Shown here: positions 33,488 to 44,028 of the stretch, piece by piece
Layout: each line of letters opens with the position of its first letter
Numbering within the stretch: position 1 is the stretch's first letter
NCBI GenBank assembly: GCA_014526335.1
Contig: JACTAT010000010.1
Coordinates: 9,572,919-9,636,918 of the forward strand
DNA length: 64,000 nucleotides
Direction of reading: 5' to 3'
Origin: Chrysaora quinquecirrha
Lineage: Eukaryota; Cnidaria; Scyphozoa; Semaeostomeae; Pelagiidae
Notes under the pieces: generated by a model
Database searches by the model: none
Seen by the model: only the letters and a program-made list of their open reading frames with translations
What the model was told of the DNA's origin: nothing
Position numbers and translations under genes: made by a program

Positions 33488-34200
33488 AAATCACACTTCC
33501 AATTTCCAAGAAACAAAAAATTAAAGAGTTATGTTTGTCTATGCATAACTCTAATGAAACATCAATTAGAAATGTTGCAACTGTAATCGGCACTATTGTG
33601 AGTTCATTTCCAGCTGTTAAATTTGGTCCATTGCATTACAGAGCTTTAGAATATGATAAGATTTCAGCATTGAAAAATTCCAAGGGCAATTTTGATCATT
33701 CTATGGTACTTTCTCAAGCAGCTCATAATGATTTAACATGGTGGATTAATCATACTGAATCCTCTTTTAATGATGCATCCATTTCTAATCCTGAAATAGT
33801 CATTACCACAGATGCTTCATCCTCTGGGTGGGGAGCTGTGTGTAATGATACTAAAACGAGGGGCATTTGGAATATTCATGAAAGAAAGCATCATATAAAT
33901 GTTCTGGAGTTAAAAGCTATTTTGTTTGGTTTATCATCATTGATAAAATCTAAGAATAGCCATATTAAAATACTTACAGACAACATGAATGCAGTTCATA
34001 GCATAAGGAATATGGGCTCATGTAGGTCTGCATCATGTAATTTAATAGTGAGAGAAATTTGGTTTTGGGCTATCAGGAAGAGAAATTGGCTTTCTGTGTC
34101 CTTTATTCCAGGAGTTCAGAATGAAATTGCAGATGCTGAATCTCAAATTATGAACTTCGGACTGAATGGCAAATTAATCCATCTATTTTTAACTTTGTAG
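33484..34200 (+). pseudogene. DIRS RNase H domain
   Basis: Begins MKITLPISKKQKIKEL. Core: VITTDASSSGWGAV (first Asp), INVLELKAILFGL (Glu), KILTDNMNAVHSI (second Asp), then SFIPGVQNEIADAESQ (third Asp in a degraded ADxxSR). This is the DIRS/caulimovirus-like RNase H that removes RNA from the hybrid. The frame continues out of phase after 34,190. Confidence 0.88.
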
Positions 34201-34482
34201 TTAGGAAATTGAACATCACTTTAGATATAGATTTGTTTGCATCAAGAATCAATTGTCAATTCAAGCCTTTTGCTTCATTTTGGCCTGATCCAGAGGCTTC
34301 TGCAGTTGACGCATTTACATTCAGCTGGTCAACATTTACTTGTTTTATGCTTTTCCTCCATTTGCAATTATTCCTCAGGTTTTACAAAAAATTTCTTCTG
34401 ACGAAGCTGTTGGTCTACTCATTGTACCTGATTGGCCATATAGTTCTTGGTATACTCAATATATGAGACTGTTAATTTCTGA
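34201..34482 (+). pseudogene. DIRS linker domain after RNase H
   Basis: Frames give DIDLFASRINCQFKPFASFWPDPEASAVDAF and, after a shift near 34,340, AFPPFAIIPQVLQKISSDEAVGLLIVPDWP. This domain usually joins RNase H to the recombinase in DIRS elements; its role is unknown to me. Confidence 0.75.
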
Positions 34483-35562
34483 ATGTATCATCATTCCTTC
34501 CAGCAAGCATCTGCTGTTACTACCGAATCTGCCAGAGTCTGTTCATCCTCTGCACCAGTCGCTACGACTCCGAGCTGGCATCGTCTCTGGGAAGAAGCAA
34601 TACCTCAAGGTATTTCATTTGAAGCTATTGATATAATCAAAAAATCTTGGTCATCTGGTTCTTCAAAACAATATTCTACCTATCTGAATAGATGGTTTGC
34701 TTATTGTCACGGAAAAGGCATTTGCCCAACCGATCATAATGTAGCACATGGTATAAATTTTTTATCAGATCTTTTCAACAAAGATACTTTGGGCTATTCA
34801 GCCATGAATACTGCTCGTTCAGCATTATCTAATATCATGGTTACAGATTCTGGTATATCTTTTGGCAATAATCCACTTGTTAAGAGATTGCTCAAGGGCA
34901 TGTTTAACATCAGGCCCGCCATTCCTAAACACATTGATACGTATGATGTTGATATTGTACTCCGTTATTTGAAGAGTATGGGCGTCGCAGATACTATTCC
35001 ATTTAAAATGCTTTCTTTTCGAATAGTTACTCTATTTTGTCTTTTATCTGGCCAACGGGATCAAACCTTTCCTACAATTGATATACGACTTATGGATATT
35101 TCGGATGATAGAGTCATTTGTTATATCGGCGAACGTCTCAAAACGACTAGGCCAAAGTTTCATCAGTCACCGCTTGATTTGAGAGCATTTCCGAATTGTA
35201 AAGCCATTTGTCCAGTTTTTAATACACAGCAATATATGCACCAATCTTTTCCTCTTCGTGGGCCAGGGGTAAAATTATTTATAAGTCATTGCTTTCCTTT
35301 TCATCCGGTCTGTACTTCGACCATTTCTCGATGGGTTAAGACCACCCTAAATTTGGCGGGAATTGATGTTAACGTATTTACGTCTCATTCCACCAGAGCC
35401 GCTTCCACGTCTAAGGCCAAGAGCATTGGACTCTCTTTGGTGGAGATATGCAAAGCAGCTGGCTGGTCAAATTCTGGTGTTTTTGGACGTTTTTATGATA
35501 AAACTATTAAGAACAATAACTTTGGTAGTTGTATTCTCTCAAACTCAGATATTGTAAACTGA
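34483..35562 (+). CDS. DIRS tyrosine recombinase
   Basis: An uninterrupted frame of 359 residues, with its start overlapping the linker domain in another frame. The N-terminal SAM-like part runs through about residue 150 (SGSSKQYSTYLNRWFAYC, DTLGYSAMNTARSALS). The catalytic set is present: R192 in LLSGQRDQTF, H302-x-x-R305 in SHSTRAAS, W328 in AAGWSN and Y338 in FGRFYDK. All expected positions are filled, so this could be a complete enzyme that joins circular cDNA to the genome by strand exchange. The rest of the element is broken, so any activity would have to act in trans. Start choice is uncertain. Confidence 0.88.
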   Translation: MYHHSFQQASAVTTESARVCSSSAPVATTPSWHRLWEEAIPQGISFEAIDIIKKSWSSGSSKQYSTYLNRWFAYCHGKGICPTDHNVAHGINFLSDLFNKDTLGYSAMNTARSALSNIMVTDSGISFGNNPLVKRLLKGMFNIRPAIPKHIDTYDVDIVLRYLKSMGVADTIPFKMLSFRIVTLFCLLSGQRDQTFPTIDIRLMDISDDRVICYIGERLKTTRPKFHQSPLDLRAFPNCKAICPVFNTQQYMHQSFPLRGPGVKLFISHCFPFHPVCTSTISRWVKTTLNLAGIDVNVFTSHSTRAASTSKAKSIGLSLVEICKAAGWSNSGVFGRFYDKTIKNNNFGSCILSNSDIVN

Positions 35563-35711
35563 TTTTCTATCTGTTGTTTTTCTTAAGTTGTATTTTTCGA
35601 GATCGGCTTTGTAGTGACAAAGAAATAATGTTTGCAAAAAGATTTGATTATTTTTGTTTAATATTATTGATTATTTGCCTGATATCGACACTTTGCCAGT
35701 CTCTTTGAAGT

Positions 35712-35756
35712 CTCGTATAAATACCTAAAGGAGATTGGGTTCTAGGCATGGAAAAT
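35712..35756. repeat. DIRS inverted terminal repeat, right
   Basis: CTCGTATAAATACCTAAAGG to GGCATGGAAAATAAT. It mirrors 26,045-26,092 perfectly over about 47 bases and 31,192-31,236 with a few mismatches. Confidence 0.85.
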
Positions 35757-35812
35757 AATTAAAAAATTAAACAAACCTTGGTGAAGTTTGATGAAGATTA
35801 TTTTCCATACCT

Positions 35813-36043
35813 ACAATCCTCGCCAAAAAGGCTGGGACACTTCGAACTTTTGTAAAATTCTCGCTCTAAAGACGCATACCCCCCTCCCCCCGACTCAATG
35901 TTGGTGAAATCGATGTTGACAGTGGTCCCAACATTGAGTCGGGGGGGGGGGTCTTATTACCCAAATATGTTGCAATGGGACGGGGTTTTTAAGGTAAAAC
36001 ATGCTTATAACATACAGTCCCCAATATTTTTGACGAGGATTGT
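35813..36043. mobile_element. ACAATCCTCG MITE, copy A
   Basis: 231 bp with termini ACAATCCTCG and CGAGGATTGT. The middle carries an inner palindrome in which CCCCCGACTCAATGTTGG is mirrored by CCAACATTGAGTCGGGGG. It is nearly identical to copy B at 38,256-38,489. Confidence 0.85.
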
Positions 36044-37150
36044 CTGAGCAAGAGCAGAAATCTAAAATTGTGTTTTTCTCAAGAATGGAAAGACTCAAAA
36101 GGCTTAAGTGATGTTTATTGTAAATAGGAGGAATGACTTTATATTTTGGGGGCTTTGGGGGGTCAGGGCCAAAATTTTGCAAAATGTGAAAATTCATTGA
36201 AAAGTGAAGGAATCCTTTGAAAAAGGCCGTAATTCACTTTCCAACATCGCAAAATCATAAGAGGCAACGGTACACATTTTTCAGCTGCAGAAGCAATACC
36301 TTTATCATTCAAATGCATCTTTAGAACCGTTCTGTAGACCACAATTCAAGCGATGCGTCTGCCGCTGCGGAGGAGAGAGCTTGACATGTAAGAAACTGAC
36401 AGTTCTCCATCATTTTCTACCGCATAAAAGTGGAATAACTCAAGTCCAAATAATTTTCCCATACTTCTCGCTATCCGACAATACATTTCTGGGGGTATTT
36501 CATGTTATAAAATAATTTTCCCTTTTTGTCATTCCTTCTCAGTTCGTTTTCTGACAGTTCTCCACTCTCTGTAGTAAGTAAACAATACAGCTGGTGAAAA
36601 CCTATCTTTAAAAACAGGTGGAGAACTGTGAGAAATATACTTTGCCATGCATTGGCAGTCGAAGTCTGTTGAAAATCTTAAAGTAGACATGAAATAATAC
36701 AGAATTACAAAGTTACAAGTGCAGTCTTTCAAGGAACCAGGAGATATTTACATTTGAAGATGGAGAACTGTGGGGGGAACTGTGTGGAGAACTGTAGAAC
36801 TTGGCATCCCGCTTGGTTGCTCCTTATTCAAATTCGCAGTCCATAAAATAACAATGCCAATTATGCTTACTTTAGCATTCTTCCGTTCTCTGTTGTGAAG
36901 ATCAACAACACTTGAAAGCAAGTACATCATGCCTGCATAATTCGTTTCATTTTCTGCATTTCGTAATAACTCACTGCTAAACAGTGGAGTCAGTTTATGA
37001 GCTTTGATGAAAAGTTTTCAGTTTATAGTTAGATTCGTCTCGAGACAACATAATGCAGACTGTTTTATGTAAATTTACAACCCTCCCGTTACTGTTTACA
37101 ACAGAATTTCTGACCTTCTGTTTTGCTGTGATTACTCAAAATTCAGACAG
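36043..37150. repeat. 1.1-kb direct repeat, unit 1
   Basis: A unit of 1,108 bp, repeated immediately downstream with essentially one indel (a G-run near 36,150). It carries several ACAGTTCTCC and GGAGAACTGT motifs in both orientations. The open frames of 60-67 codons are repeated in both units and resemble nothing known. Confidence 0.9.
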
Positions 37151-38258
37151 TCTGAGCAAGAGCAGAAATCTAAAATTGTGTTTTTCTCAAGAATGGAAAG
37201 ACTCAAAAGGCTTAAGTGATGTTTATTGTAAATAGGAGGAATGACTTTATATTTTGGGGGGCTTTGGGGGGTCAGGGCCAAAATTTTGCAAAATGTGAAA
37301 ATTCATTGAAAAGTGAAGGAATCCTTTGAAAAAGGCCGTAATTCACTTTCCAACATCGCAAAATCATAAGAGGCAACGGTACACATTTTTCAGCTGCAGA
37401 AGCAATACCTTTATCATTCAAATGCATCTTTAGAACCGTTCTGTAGACCACAATTCAAGCGATGCGTCTGCCGCTGCGGAGGAGAGAGCTTGACATGTAA
37501 GAAACTGACAGTTCTCCATCATTTTCTACCGCATAAAAGTGGAATAACTCAAGTCCAAATAATTTTCCCATACTTCTCGCTATCCGACAATACATTTCTG
37601 GGGGTATTTCATGTTATAAAATAATTTTCCCTTTTTGTCATTCCTTCTCAGTTCGTTTTCTGACAGTTCTCCACTCTCTGTAGTAAGTAAACAATACAGC
37701 TGGTGAAAACCTATCTTTAAAAACAGGTGGAGAACTGTGAGAAATATACTTTGCCATGCATTGGCAGTCGAAGTCTGTTGAAAATCTTAAAGTAGACATG
37801 AAATAATACAGAATTACAAAGTTACAAGTGCAGTCTTTCAAGGAACCAGGAGATATTTACATTTGAAGATGGAGAACTGTGGGGGGAACTGTGTGGAGAA
37901 CTGTAGAACTTGGCATCCCGCTTGGTTGCTCCTTATTCAAATTCGCAGTCCATAAAATAACAATGCCAATTATGCTTACTTTAGCATTCTTCCGTTCTCT
38001 GTTGTGAAGATCAACAACACTTGAAAGCAAGTACATCATGCCTGCATAATTCGTTTCATTTTCTGCATTTCGTAATAACTCACTGCTAAACAGTGGAGTC
38101 AGTTTATGAGCTTTGATGAAAAGTTTTCAGTTTATAGTTAGATTCGTCTCGAGACAACATAATGCAGACTGTTTTATGTAAATTTACAACCCTCCCGTTA
38201 CTGTTTACAACAGAATTTCTGACCTTCTGTTTTGCTGTGATTACTCAAAATTCAGACA
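37151..38258. repeat. 1.1-kb direct repeat, unit 2
   Basis: Nearly identical to unit 1, with an offset of 1,108-1,109. Such identity means a very recent tandem duplication or an assembly duplication. Confidence 0.9.
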
Positions 38259-38489
38259 ATCCTCGCCAAAAAGGCTGGGACACTTCGAACTTTTGTAAAA
38301 TTCTCGCTCTAAAGACGCATACCCCCCTCCCCCCGACTCAATGTTGGTGAAATCGATGTTGACAGTGGTCCCAACATTGAGTCGGGGGGGAGGGGGGTCT
38401 TATTACCCAAATATGTTGCAATGGGACGGGGTTTTTAAGGTAAAACATGCTTATAACATACAGTCCCCAATATTTTTGACGAGGATTGT
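38256..38489. mobile_element. ACAATCCTCG MITE, copy B
   Basis: 234 bp, same orientation and ends as copy A. Together copies A and B bracket the two 1.1-kb units like the ends of a composite transposon. Confidence 0.85.
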
Positions 38490-38707
38490 AGAACCAAACG
38501 ACGTGGGATTTATACGCCCACCCACCCCAATAACTAGTTATTTTCCCTTTTTTCTAGTGTTGTTTTTCAGGACTGGCAAGCTCCACTGGTACGTCTTTAA
38601 ATCAGGTCGAACGCTGCGCGTTGCTCGTATAAATCCCACGTCGTTTGGTTCTAGGTATGGAAAATAATCTTCATCAAACTTCACCAAGGTTTGTTTAATT
38701 TTTTAAT

Positions 38708-40118
38708 TGTTCGTCAACTGAACTTATTTCTCGATCAGAAAGGACTCATTCGCGCGAAAGGACGCTTTGATATCTATAGAATCTTCACTGATTTTATTAC
38801 CGCCAAATACTCGTTTCATCGACTTAGTGGTCCTAGATCATCATCAGCGTTTACACCATATTGGTGTCGGTGGGACTATCGTCGCGCTTCGTCAACGCTT
38901 CTGGATTCCATCTACTCGCTCTATCGCTCGTCGCCTTTTGCGTAAATGTTCCATATGTAAGAAAGTCACCGGAAGACCATTTCTCCTGCCTACTTCATCA
39001 CAGCTACCACAGTTTCGTGTAGACGCATCAAGCCGACCGTTTTCGAACATAGGCGTCGACTTCACTGGTCATTTTCTCGTGAAAGATCACCCTGGCAATC
39101 ATCGCAAAGTTTACATCTGTTTGTTTACTTGTCTAACCACACGAGCCATCAGCTTGGAACTCGTAGAAGACCTTACGACCTCGTCATTTCTACAAGCATT
39201 TCGTAGACATTACAGTGTTTATTCAACTCCTCGTTCAATATTATCAGAGAATGCTCAGACCTTCAAGTGCGCAGAACAGAACTTAGAGAAATTGCTCTCT
39301 CTATTTGACTCTCCCGTTATTCAGCATGCTTTCGCCCAGAAACGTATTACATTTCGTTATATTCCCGCACGCAGCCCTCATTGGGGTGGAGTTTATGAAC
39401 GCTTAATCGGTCTTACCAAAACGTGTCTTAAGAAGGTACTCGGTCGCTCATTCGTTAGTTTATCAACATTACTAAAGGAAATTCAAGCCGTTCTCAACGA
39501 TCGCCCGCTCACTTACGTCAATTCGGACATTCACGATCTGCAGCTGCTTACTCCAAGTTAGCTACTCTTCGGATACAACGTCACAGCGCTACCCTATCCG
39601 CCATACGACGATGACGAATCATCCGATCCGACATTTGGTGATAAAGACGACATTTCACGTGCACAGCATCGTCGCTCAGCACTGTATCATCATTTTTCTT
39701 TACGTTTCAGCAAAGAATACCTGTCATTTCTCCGCGAAATACATTCGTTACATCACCGCAAACATTCTTCTTCCGAGAATCACATCAAAGTAGGAGACAT
39801 TGTTCTTGTCGCAGATACCGACAAACCAAGACATCTTTGGGAACTTGGTCTCGTGTCAGAACAGATTCTTGGCTCTGACAAATTATGTAGAGTAGCCGTA
39901 GTGCGCACCCCCCGCGGTCGCACAACTCGTTCCATTCTTAAGTTATATCCTCTAGAGGTAAACGCTCATTTCGATCAACAAGATGAAGAAGATGTCAATA
40001 AGAACGAAGAAAAACACTCTGAAGAACATTCCGCACAGAAACGCTCTCTTCGTCGAGCAGCGTTTGAAGCCAGGGACGCTATCAAGGCCCAGCTAATAGA
40101 CAGTACTCAAGATTAGCT
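38708..40118 (+). pseudogene. BEL integrase and C-terminal domain
   Basis: VRQLNLFLDQKGLIRAKGRF resumes the BEL frame. After a shift near 38,780 come the zinc-binding residues (HHQRLHHIG, CSICKK). The catalytic core has D98 in IGVDFTGHF and E211 in GGVYERL. The middle residue reads SENAQTF, glutamate (E161) where aspartate is expected. NDRPLTYV follows. An in-frame TAG at 39,559-39,561 interrupts, and the same frame continues with LLFGYN, then IKVGDIVLVAD and WELGLV, the BEL C-terminal domain, to a stop at 40,116. It would insert the cDNA, but the stop, the frameshift and the D-to-E change make it inactive. Confidence 0.9.
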
Positions 40119-40135
40119 TTTTGCCGGGCCCCCAG

Positions 40136-40341
40136 TCTTAATTATTCTTAATTATTCTTATTTATGTTTCATTCTTTTATTCAGTTGTTGTCCTTAGTTC
40201 GTCGCGTCATTCGCTTCGTTTACGTTTTTAGTTCAATCGTTTCAATGTTCTCAGTTATTACCAATAGTTTATGTATATAGTTTATTATAGTTATGTATAT
40301 ATTTGGGAGATAAGTTGTTCTCTTGTTTCACGTTCTTCACA
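40136..40341 (+). repeat. BEL 3' LTR
   Basis: 206 bp, TCTTAATTATTC to TTCACA. It is close to the 5' LTR except for a deletion of about 40 bp and a TG-to-TC change at its first bases. Followed by ATTGG, the target duplication. Confidence 0.88.
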
Positions 40342-40346
40342 ATTGG

Positions 40347-40460
40347 GGTTAAAGATAGGGTTAGGTGAAGAGTTAGGGTTAGGATTTTGTTTAGGGTTAG
40401 GGTTAGTGGTTGGCTAAAGTTTGTTTGTGAGGTTAGGGTTAGATTTATTGTTAGGATTAG
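40347..40460 (+). repeat. Degenerate TTAGGG-like array 2
   Basis: About 114 bp continuing array 1 after the BEL element. It matches 18,233-18,345 closely, including GGTTGGCTAAAGTTTGTTTG-like text. Confidence 0.9.
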
Positions 40461-41721
40461 TGTAAAACGGAATAAAACATATATGCACACAACACACGTT
40501 GTTGCTGCTTCAAGGGGCACCAACCCCATCACGACAGGCAAACTCCATTTAGGCCTTTCTCAAGCACCTAATGAGCGCCGCAAACATAACACACAGTGTC
40601 TCAAGTCACCGAAGTTACTCAGATGACTAAAAGCATCAATAATGAAATCAAACTTACTTAAATACAAGATCAATTAGATCAAGTGCCAAATAAATATAAT
40701 TAAAGCTAAAAGGTTTAATCAACTAATTACAGCTATTAACATAAATTTCATGTACGCGGTGACCTAGGGCTAAACTTAACTGCCAAAAACGTTTGCAAAC
40801 AAGAACAACAAAATCTAAGAGTAAACTAAAATTGGCTGTATTACATATCTCCCTTCCAAAAAAGGAATCGCCCTCGATTCTTAGCACTAAATAACAGAAA
40901 TATTTAACAGAGTAGATACAGATCAACTGACAGAAAAAAACGCTCTCAGCTAAACAAAGTTTCGTTCGACAATCCGGTTAAACGTTCCCTTTTCTACCTC
41001 TCCAATCTCTTTAGTGTTTCAAGGGTGTTCGAACGGTGAAACTCATGGTTAAATTGTTCGTCGCCTTCCACTTTTGAGCCAATTCTTCTTCGCAATTTAC
41101 TTTTGGGTATTCGATCGATTAAACTCATGGTCTGGTTGATCGTCGCCATCTGTAAATGCCAAATTATCAATTATTGTTTCCAAGGAGTATTCCTCAACAA
41201 CTTCTAAGCTCGATTCGACATGTCCATTATGATAAACGAAAAAACAAAATCAACAATTCCTGGTCTTCAATTTTCAGTGACTCTGGCTGTAGGTTGAATC
41301 TTTTCAGACTTCAGTGATCCCACACCTGACACCAATGTAATTCGGAATAAAACATATATGCACACAACACACGTTGTTGCTGCTTCAAGGGGCACCAACC
41401 CCATCACGACAGGCAAACTCCATTTAGGCCTTTCTCAAGCACCTAATGAGCGCCGCAAACATAACACACAGTGTCTCAAGTCACCGAAGTTACTCAGATG
41501 ACTAAAAGCATCAATAATTAAATCAAACTTACTTAAAATACAAGATCAATTAGATCAAGTGCCAAATAAATATAATTAAAGCTAAAAGGTTTAATCAACT
41601 AATTACAGCTATTAACATAAATTTCATGTACGCGGTGACCTAGGGCTAAACTTAACTGCCAAAAACGTTTGCAAACAAGAACAACAAAATCTAAGAATAA
41701 ACTAAAATTGGCTGTATTACA
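40461..41721 (-). mobile_element. Short non-autonomous LTR element (TRIM-like), minus strand
   Basis: Direct repeats of 385 and 386 bp (40,461-40,845 and 41,336-41,721), nearly identical, around 490 bp without coding capacity. On the minus strand the LTR runs TGTAATACAG to (A/T)TTACA. After the 5' LTR comes TTGGTGTCAGGTGTGGGATC, a primer-binding-site form frequent in Ty3/gypsy elements. Before the 3' LTR is the purine-rich TTTTTTGGAAGGGAGATA. TTAG lies on both sides (40,457-40,460 and 41,722-41,725), and the hexamer phase is restored if the element and one TTAG are removed. A different family from the element at 12,695, but built the same way. Confidence 0.85.
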
Positions 41722-43594
41722 TTAGGGTTAGGGCTAGAGTTATGGTTTGGGTTATTGTTAGCATTAGGATTAAAGACAGAGTTAGGCAAAGAGTTAGGGA
41801 TAGGGTTTAGTTTAGGTTTAGAGATAGGGTTATGGATAGGGTTAGGTTTAGGGTTAGGGTTAGGGCTAGGTTTAGGGTTGTGGTTAGGGTTGTTGTTAGG
41901 GTTTGGGTAAGGGTTAGGGTTAGGGTTAGGGTTAGGTTTAGGGTTAGGGTTAAGGTTGGGGTTGGGTTTAGGGTTAGGTTTAGGGTTATGTTTGTTGGTG
42001 AGGTTTGAGTTAGATTTATTGTTAGTGTTAGGGTTAGGGATAGAGTTATGGTTTGGGTTATTGTTAGCATTATGGTTAAAGACAGGGTTAGGCGAAGAGT
42101 TAGGGATAGGGTTTAGTTTAGGGTTAGAGATAGGGTTATGGATAGGGTTAGGTTTAGAGTTAGGGTTAGGGCTAGGTTTAGTGTTGTGGTTAGGGTTGTT
42201 GTTAGGGTTTGGGTAAGGGTTAGGGTTAGGGTTAGGTTTAGAATTAGGGTTAAGGTTGGGGTTGGGGTTAGGGTTAGGGTTAGGGTTAGTGTTAGGGTTT
42301 GGGTTAGGTTTAGGGTTAGTATTAGGGTTGGGGTGTAAGGTTAGAATTAGTGTTAGGGTTTGGGTTAAGTTTAGATTTAGGGTTAGGGTTAGGGTTAGTG
42401 TTATGGTTAGGGTTAGGGTCAGGGTTAGGGTTAGGGTGAGGATTAGGGTTAGTATTTGGGAAAGGTTTGGGTTAGTTTAAGGGTTGGGGCTACGGTTAAT
42501 GTTAGGGCTAGGGTAAGGGTTAGGTTAGGGTTAGTTTTCGAGTTTGGGTTATGATTAGGGTTTGGTATAGGGTTAGGGTTAGGATTAGAGTTAGCTTGAT
42601 TGTTAGATTTAGAGTTAAGGTTAGAACGAAGGTTAGGGCTGAGGTTATGGTTTGGATTGTCGATAGGGTTATGTTTGGCGTTAGGGTTAGAGATTGGGCT
42701 ATTATAAAGCTATGATAAAAATGGGTAGTGTTGGGGTTAAGTTTAGGGTAAAGGCTAATGTGAGGTATATGGTTACAGTTAGGGTTAGGGTTATGATTTT
42801 AGTTAGGGTTAGAGTTGGGGTTAGGGTAAGCATTATGGTTAGGGTTAAGGATAGGGTTAGTATTATCGTTAGGGTTAGTTTTAGGGTCAGATTTAATGTT
42901 AGGGTTATGGGTAGGGTTATGTTTAGGGATAGAGTCATGGTTAGGGTAAGGATTAGGTTTAGGAATAGTATTAGGGCTTGGGATAGGGCTAGGGTTAGGG
43001 TTTGGGTTAGGGTAAACATAAGGGTTAGGGTTAGGTATAGGGTTAGTATTATCGTAGGGGTTAGTGTTAGGGTCAGGGTTAGGGTTAGGGTTAGGGTTAG
43101 TGTTAGCATATGGGATAGGGTTAGGGTTAAGATTAGGGTTGGGGTTATGGTTGATGTTAGGATTTGGGTAATGGTTGAGGTTAGGGTTAGGATTAAGGTT
43201 AGGGTAAATGTTACGGCTAGGGTTAGGGTTCAGGTTAGGGTTAGGATTAATGTTAAGAGTAGGATTAGGGTTTGGGTTTGGGATAGTGTTAGGGCTAGGG
43301 TTAGCATAGGGCTAGGTTCAATATTAGTGCGAGCTAAGGAGCTAGGTTTTGGGTTATGGCTAGTGACTTGATTTGGGTTTGGGTTAGGGTTAGGGTTATT
43401 CTTAAGCTTAGGGTTAGGGTTAGGGTTAGGGTTAGGGCTAGGGTTAGGGTTAAGGTTAGGGTTATGGTTAGGGTTAGTGTTAGAGTTAGGGTTAGGGTTA
43501 TTGTTAGGGTTAGGGTTAGGATTAGGGTTAGGGTTATGGTTGGGGTTAGGGTAAGGGTTAGAGTTAGGGTTAAGGTTAGGGTTAGGTAAGTGTT
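41722..43594 (+). repeat. Degenerate TTAGGG-like array 3
   Basis: Same orientation as arrays 1 and 2. Its start repeats 18,510-18,700 closely, and a unit of about 310 bp recurs (41,790-41,990 and 42,095-42,260). The block at 42,900-43,140 has counterparts at 51,690-51,930 and 62,340-62,600. The marker GGTTCAATATTAGTG is at 43,315. Confidence 0.95.
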
Positions 43595-43637
43595 AGTCTT
43601 ATAATAATATGATATAAAGAGGGATGAGGAGGCCATA

Positions 43638-44028
43638 GATCATTTCGGTATGACGTCACAGGGCATTAAAATTTTCGAAATCACATCATATCGAGTTATT
43701 GATATGAAAATCTTATAGAGCAGCCAAAACTTAGTCTAGGTACAAAGTTTCACTGTCCTAGCGTTTGTGTTCTTAATTTTATGAGCATTCAATTTCCCGA
43801 TTTCGTAAAAGCTTTGACCGCAAAAAATGAACTTGGTGAAACTTTTTACCCCACACGGTCAAAGCCCTTATAAAATCGTAAACTTTGGACGCTCCTAGAA
43901 TCGATAATACACTCGCTGAGATAGTAAAACTTTGCACCTAGACTAATTTTTGGGTGCTTTATACGATTTTTGCATCGAAAAATTGATATCTTGTGATTTC
44001 AAAAAATTTTTTTTCTACCGAAATGATC
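43638..44028. mobile_element. Foldback MITE with TA duplication
   Basis: The whole 391 bp is close to one imperfect hairpin. GATCATTTCGGTA at the left is mirrored by TACCGAAATGATC, and inner parts also pair (TAGTCTAGGTACAAAGTTT with its mirror; CGGTCAAAGC with GCTTTGACCG). TA flanks both ends, as for Tc1/mariner-like elements. A perfect TGACGTCA lies at 43,651-43,658. Confidence 0.85.

Larger units (their letters stand above)
31192..35756 (+). mobile_element. DIRS-type tyrosine-recombinase retrotransposon
   Basis: A nearly full-length element: left inverted repeat at 31,192-31,236, gag-like ORF1, reverse transcriptase, RNase H, a linker domain, tyrosine recombinase and right inverted repeat at 35,712-35,756. 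Such elements integrate through a circular intermediate with a tyrosine recombinase rather than a DDE integrase, and they lack ordinary LTRs. The left repeat seen here is a second copy. The better partner of the right repeat is at 26,045, so the element proper probably spans 26,045-35,756 with a later 4.7-kb block inside. Confidence 0.9.
35757..38707. mobile_element. Short inverted-repeat element with DIRS-like ends, split by a composite insert
   Basis: The outer arms (35,757-35,812, plus 38,490-38,516) are mirrored by 38,617-38,707. They read ATTAAAAAATTAAACAAACC to TTTTCCATACCT and AGAACCAAACGACGTGGG to TTTATACG. Without the insert at 35,813-38,489 it is about 274 bp with arms of about 83 bp. 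Inside the right arm, CGAACGCTGCGCGTTGCTCG matches the DIRS leader in reverse, so it is probably a DIRS-derived non-autonomous relative. It sits at the right end of the DIRS element and directly before BEL integrase. Confidence 0.7.
19959..40341 (+). mobile_element. BEL/Pao LTR retrotransposon, dead, with nested insertions
   Basis: LTRs at both ends, a primer-binding site, then gag, protease, reverse transcriptase/RNase H and integrase in BEL order. Removing the nested blocks 21,484-about 23,343 and 26,045-38,707 leaves about 5.8 kb, normal for this group. The flanks carry ATTAG (19,954-19,958) and ATTGG (40,342-40,346), a 5-bp duplication with one change. The right flank continues the array exactly where the left flank stops, as shown by the uninterrupted paralogue at 18,226-18,240. 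Each coding region has frameshifts or stops, so the copy is inactive. Confidence 0.92.

Noticed and set aside
36529..38350. Duplicated small frames (60-67 codons) in the 1.1-kb units
   Set aside because: No recognised family and no consistent coding bias; identical only through the tandem duplication.
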